DNA of 64,000 nt. Origin: Asterias amurensis (lineage: Eukaryota; Echinodermata; Asteroidea; Forcipulatida; Asteriidae). Made by a program: the position numbers and the translations under genes. Of the stretch, positions 60,631 through 64,000 are shown piece by piece; the stretch's first letter is position 1; every line of letters starts with the position of its first letter. Where the stretch lies: contig NC_092668.1 of NCBI RefSeq assembly GCF_032118995.1, positions 14,239,501 through 14,303,500 of the forward strand. The letters run 5' to 3'. The notes below the pieces were generated by a model, which did no database searches, was not told the origin of the DNA, and saw nothing but the letters and a program-made list of their open reading frames with translations.

Positions 60631-60943
60631 AACTCATTTGTTATAATAGACAATAAGAAATATTTCGATTTACAGTAATTAAGGTTACTTTTGAGAAATC
60701 GTTTGGTACAATAATAATAATAATAATGTTTCTTTTTGCCGAATAAGTAATCTGAAGAACACTCTTGATCAATAATTTACCAAACGCCAAAATGTAGAAA
60801 AGCAAATTTTATGAAATCCATACTAATTGCACCATTGACCTAATAGTTCTGACCAGTCCTGTTCCTAAATATGTTTCTGTTTGCAGTTGAATATCTTTCT
60901 TATACTCTTACACATTGTGTTTTGTTCTTTAGGCCTATCCAGG

Positions 60944-61085
60944 ATGCAACCCAACGGCAGTTCCTACAGCCCGGCCGCCCTTGGCACAATGGGCGCCATG
61001 TACTACCTCCATCAACATGCCCAGCAATTATACCCAAACCACCCTCCTTCTGTACCAGCTCTGACCTTCGCAGAACGCCTAGCCG
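60944..61085 (+). CDS. DMBX1: DMBX-type homeobox gene, first coding exon (partial)
   Basis: Exon 60933-61085 with acceptor ttgttctttag and donor G|GTGAGT; the ATG at 60944 gives 47 codons plus one base. The peptide starts MQPNGSSYSPAAL, has MGAMYYLHQHAQQ, and ends PSVPALTFAERLA with a split codon G|.. that would give Asp. Vertebrate DMBX1 opens with AMYNLHQQA and continues PSVHALTLAERLADIILEARYG straight into its paired-type homeodomain, so the order and phase agree. DMBX is a neural homeodomain transcription factor. No homeodomain exon is found up to 64000, so the next intron is at least 2.9 kb. The acceptor upstream implies at least one more 5' untranslated exon. Confidence 0.82.
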
Positions 61086-61173
61086 GTGAGTTGGTTACCG
61101 TCTTTGGTTGTGTCATCTTTAAGAATTCGTGTTTCGCTTTTGCAGTATCTGAATAGACCTTGTGCAAGAATAA

Positions 61174-61409
61174 ACTATAAATAAATAGTAAACTTGCGGG
61201 TACAACCATGTGTAAATTTCTTAGGGTGAGTGTTGGCTCTGAAAAGAGCCGGTTGGGTCTCGACGTTTCGGCAGTATTCTCTGCTCGTCTTCAGGAGAAG
61301 AGTATACTGTTCGAAATGTCAAGACCCAACAGGCTCTTTTCAGAGCCAACACTCACCCTAAGAGATTTACACATGGTTGTACCCGCAAGTTTACTATTTA
61401 TTTATAGTT
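61174..61409. mobile_element. Foldback MITE (gaaaagagcc family) in DMBX intron
   Basis: Outer arms actataaataaatagtaaac and its complement. Then cttgcgggtacaaccatgtg and its complement; gggtgagtgttggctctgaa and its complement; loop with gacgtttcggcag and cgtcttcaggagaa. More symmetric than the GFPT copy at 22580-22808. Starts 89 bases after the DMBX donor. Confidence 0.88.
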
Positions 61410-61451
61410 TCTTCTTATCTCTCCACACCATTCAAAGCTTCAAACAGTACT

Positions 61452-61562
61452 TACAGACCTTATGCAGATGACGTCTTCTATGTCAAAAGAAATACGTTCA
61501 TTGGCCAATCATCATCGGTTTACCTCTAAAATGGCGGCTGATGACGTCGTTGCATAAGTTTT
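61452..61562. mobile_element. Short inverted-repeat element
   Basis: acagaccttatgcagatgacgtc at the left (first 20 bases acagaccttatgcagatgac) pairs with gatgacgtcgttgcataagt at the right. About 110 bp, centre atcatcatcggtttacc. Resembles the outer part of the element at 7999-8149 (gacgtcatgcataagt). Confidence 0.6.
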
Positions 61563-64000
61563 ATAATGAATCGGGATTGCACGTTTTTGTTGAAACTTGA
61601 AGCTATTGTTTTTACATCTCAAGTTTTAGACTGGAACTCATTCTAATCGATTGTGGGACAGAATCATCCTGCAGTTGTCACCTAGTTTCAATCGATTAGA
61701 GTAATTTTAAATCTAAAACTTTAAGAGGGTAGTCGGAGGTAAATAAATCAAACATTTTTCAAACAATGTAGACATAATATTTATTTATATATTTCAGATA
61801 ATGATTCCCTTGAATATGTCTAGTTGCAGCATTAAATATAGTTGAATTATTTTGTAAAAAGAAACACACACAATAATAATCATGGCCAACATTACAATCT
61901 AAGGGGTTTATTATTTCAAAAAGAAAAGAAGAAAAAAAGAACGAAAAAAAGGAGCCGCTACTTTATTTTTTTAATTGAAAAAACAAATTTTGGGTCAAAA
62001 CTAGACTGCTGTAAGTGGCTTTTCCTTGATCCACTTTCGCCTTCACAGAGTAGCGGGACTTACTCAAAACCCCCTTGAAAAACGGCTGATAAAAACACAT
62101 TGTCTGCTTGTAATAAACACAAGGTTTTACAGCAACCCATTGTTGCATATCATAAAGAGAAGATTACGGAGGAGGTTTTGAACAAGCCAACTTTATCGAT
62201 TCCTAGATTAAGTCCTCGTCCCTTCAAATCCGTCCTCAATGACGCTCTGTATTCAAATTAAAATCGGATGATTTGTGTACCTGAAGATTTTAATTACGCC
62301 ACTGTAACGTCAAGTTCATGTTGAGGGTGACGCAGGAAACAAGACACAAGGTCCATTGTGTTCAACCATAAGCCTATACACGTCATCTACCCTTCTCTGC
62401 TCAGTTTAATTTTTGTCATAACAAAAACGTCTACGCACAAAAAAAATCCTTATCAAATTGAGGGCCTGTTAGGCTTCGCTTTATAATCATGTCATGTTTT
62501 TGAAAAGGTGTTTTTTGAGATTCTGTAAAAAAAAAAGAAAAAAGTATCTTGCGTAGGTGGAAGCGCGCCTTCTTAGCCTTTGCAGGCCACACCCTCCGTT
62601 AATCTTATCACGTTACGTTTAAAGACATGATGTCATCTTATCAGTGTGTAATAAAGGCCTCTTCAGACGACAGCGTTTTAGCAAGGGTCCAATAATGTTT
62701 TGTGGGGAACGAAATAATATTCAAAAGGATTGAAACTACTGTATGCCCTTCTTAGCTGTTTCGAACCGGAGGGTTTTGGACTGGTGTGGACCTTTAGTAG
62801 AGTAGAGTGATGAATATTTTTCGTCATCAACACACTGGTACTTCCCATGACGAATTTTTGTAGCAAAATAAGAAAGAAAAAACACTAAAAAGGCCTTTTC
62901 AATTCTGAAATGAATTACGGTGGTATAAATTCTGCGTTTAGTGGTTACGCAATGCTCGTGCGCTTGCACGATGAACTACAAGACAGCAATTACACGTGTT
63001 TCACTCCTACCCATTGGTTCCACACGCATTCAAATTAAAAAAGTAATTCCTTTGCAGATTGTCGTCGTGGCTTTTGTCCTAGAATTATGTATCCCATTCT
63101 TCAACTGAATCTTTCTTGTCACAAGCGATGAGTCCTGCCCGCCTGATCTTGGAAGGAAAGTCTGTGAAAATGGGTGAAAATTTGATCATCGTGTGATAAA
63201 TCAAATTTGAGGCATTGGGGTAGCATTTGTGCGCTGAATCGATCGGGCAAGATAGTTGATTTTTTTTTTAGATGAGCCTCGACGCTTGTTTCATGTTTCC
63301 AATTTGTGATCAGCCTTGGTGCATAATAATAGTATACCATACAATACTTGCATTGGGTCAAGACGGAAGAAATTGCATTTTGGTCGATTAAACAAAATAA
63401 ATTTGGGTAGTGACTTGTGATTTTGACAAACATTTTTTTCACATTTATAGATATTAAAAACACAACTCTTTTATTTAACATACTATGAACGGTTTAATGA
63501 TGTCTGAAATCGTCAGGTTTTTTTTCTTGGGCATGCTTAAAGCACATGATAATGACGTCATTAATCTTCAAGTATGTAATATCTGATAATTCTGTAAAAC
63601 TTTGATGATCGATTTAAAACTTGACAAACTTGTGTTTAAGTATAACTTTATACATAAACGTTTTGTAACTGAAAGCTTTACCATGGAGTTGTGTATTTGA
63701 GTTTTGTAAATTTTACAAAAACCTGTATTTTTTTCACACAACTTACCCACTTAGTTTTTACTATTCATTTTGTGTGTGTGTGCCACAATAAAACATGATA
63801 CATGGAACAGCCGTCGCTTTGGCTTCAATACCTTGAATTTAAAAACGCCCGGATGCTATTGCCTGCGTCATCATTGCACAATTCGTAGCGTGTTTCGCCT
63901 GCAGCAGAAAAAGTACATCACACGCTGCAGCTATGGACTGCAACCCCAAGCTATTTCACGATGGCTTGGTTAGTTTAGAAAAACCCAGAAATTGTATTTG
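61563..64000. other. DMBX intron 1 (or 3' side), no exon found
   Basis: A local inverted repeat at 61615-61725 (tctcaagttttagactgga, aatcgattgtggg / tttcaatcgatt, aaatctaaaacttt) may be another small MITE. No homeodomain signature (WFKNRRAK or similar) appears in any frame. Open frames are short and of random composition. Pyrimidine-rich tracts are common. Confidence 0.5.

Noticed and set aside
61174..61471. 87-codon frame after DMBX exon (plus strand)
   Set aside because: Lies wholly in a foldback MITE that is also present in a GFPT intron.

Overview
This is a eukaryotic (animal) nuclear window. It is AT-rich, with many short introns using GT-AG borders, and it is packed with short inverted-repeat elements, tRNA-derived SINEs and LINE scraps. 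The conserved proteins are metazoan. The gene content and the repeat families (tRNA-like SINEs, foldback elements with long inverted arms, many MITEs) fit an echinoderm best, perhaps a sea star. The species is inference.

Layout. (1) 1-1.9 kb: 5' half of VAMP7 on the minus strand, running off the left edge. (2) 1.9-17.3 kb: SKP1 on the minus strand, enlarged by a tandem direct duplication. Copy B (about 8.45-16.2 kb) holds coding exons 3-5 of the conserved SKP1 gene, whose ATG exon is at 16.9 kb. Copy A (about 1.9-8.45 kb) holds a second, diverged but open set of exons 3-5 with no ATG exon. Each copy also carries the 5' flank of VAMP7 and a foldback element. Comparing the copies exposes filled and empty insertion sites for several MITEs. 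(3) 18.6-30.6 kb: a complete 18-exon glutamine--fructose-6-phosphate aminotransferase gene (GFPT/GFAT) on the plus strand, 685 residues, with SINEs, MITEs and a LINE end in its introns. (4) 30.6-60.9 kb: a gene-poor interval with dispersed repeats, a CpG-richer stretch near 53.2-54.2 kb, and a possible small secreted-protein exon on the minus strand at 55.4-55.8 kb. (5) 60.9-61.1 kb: the first coding exon of a DMBX-type homeobox gene on the plus strand; its homeodomain exons must lie beyond the right edge.

Functions. VAMP7 is a vesicle R-SNARE, SKP1 is the adaptor of SCF ubiquitin ligases, GFPT is the first enzyme of the hexosamine pathway, and DMBX is a neural homeodomain regulator. They are neighbours and not a pathway. 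SKP1 and GFPT are divergent, with start codons 1.7 kb apart. The most unusual feature is the SKP1 duplication: splice phases allow the single ATG exon to join exon 3 of either copy, but do not allow the two sets to be chained in frame.
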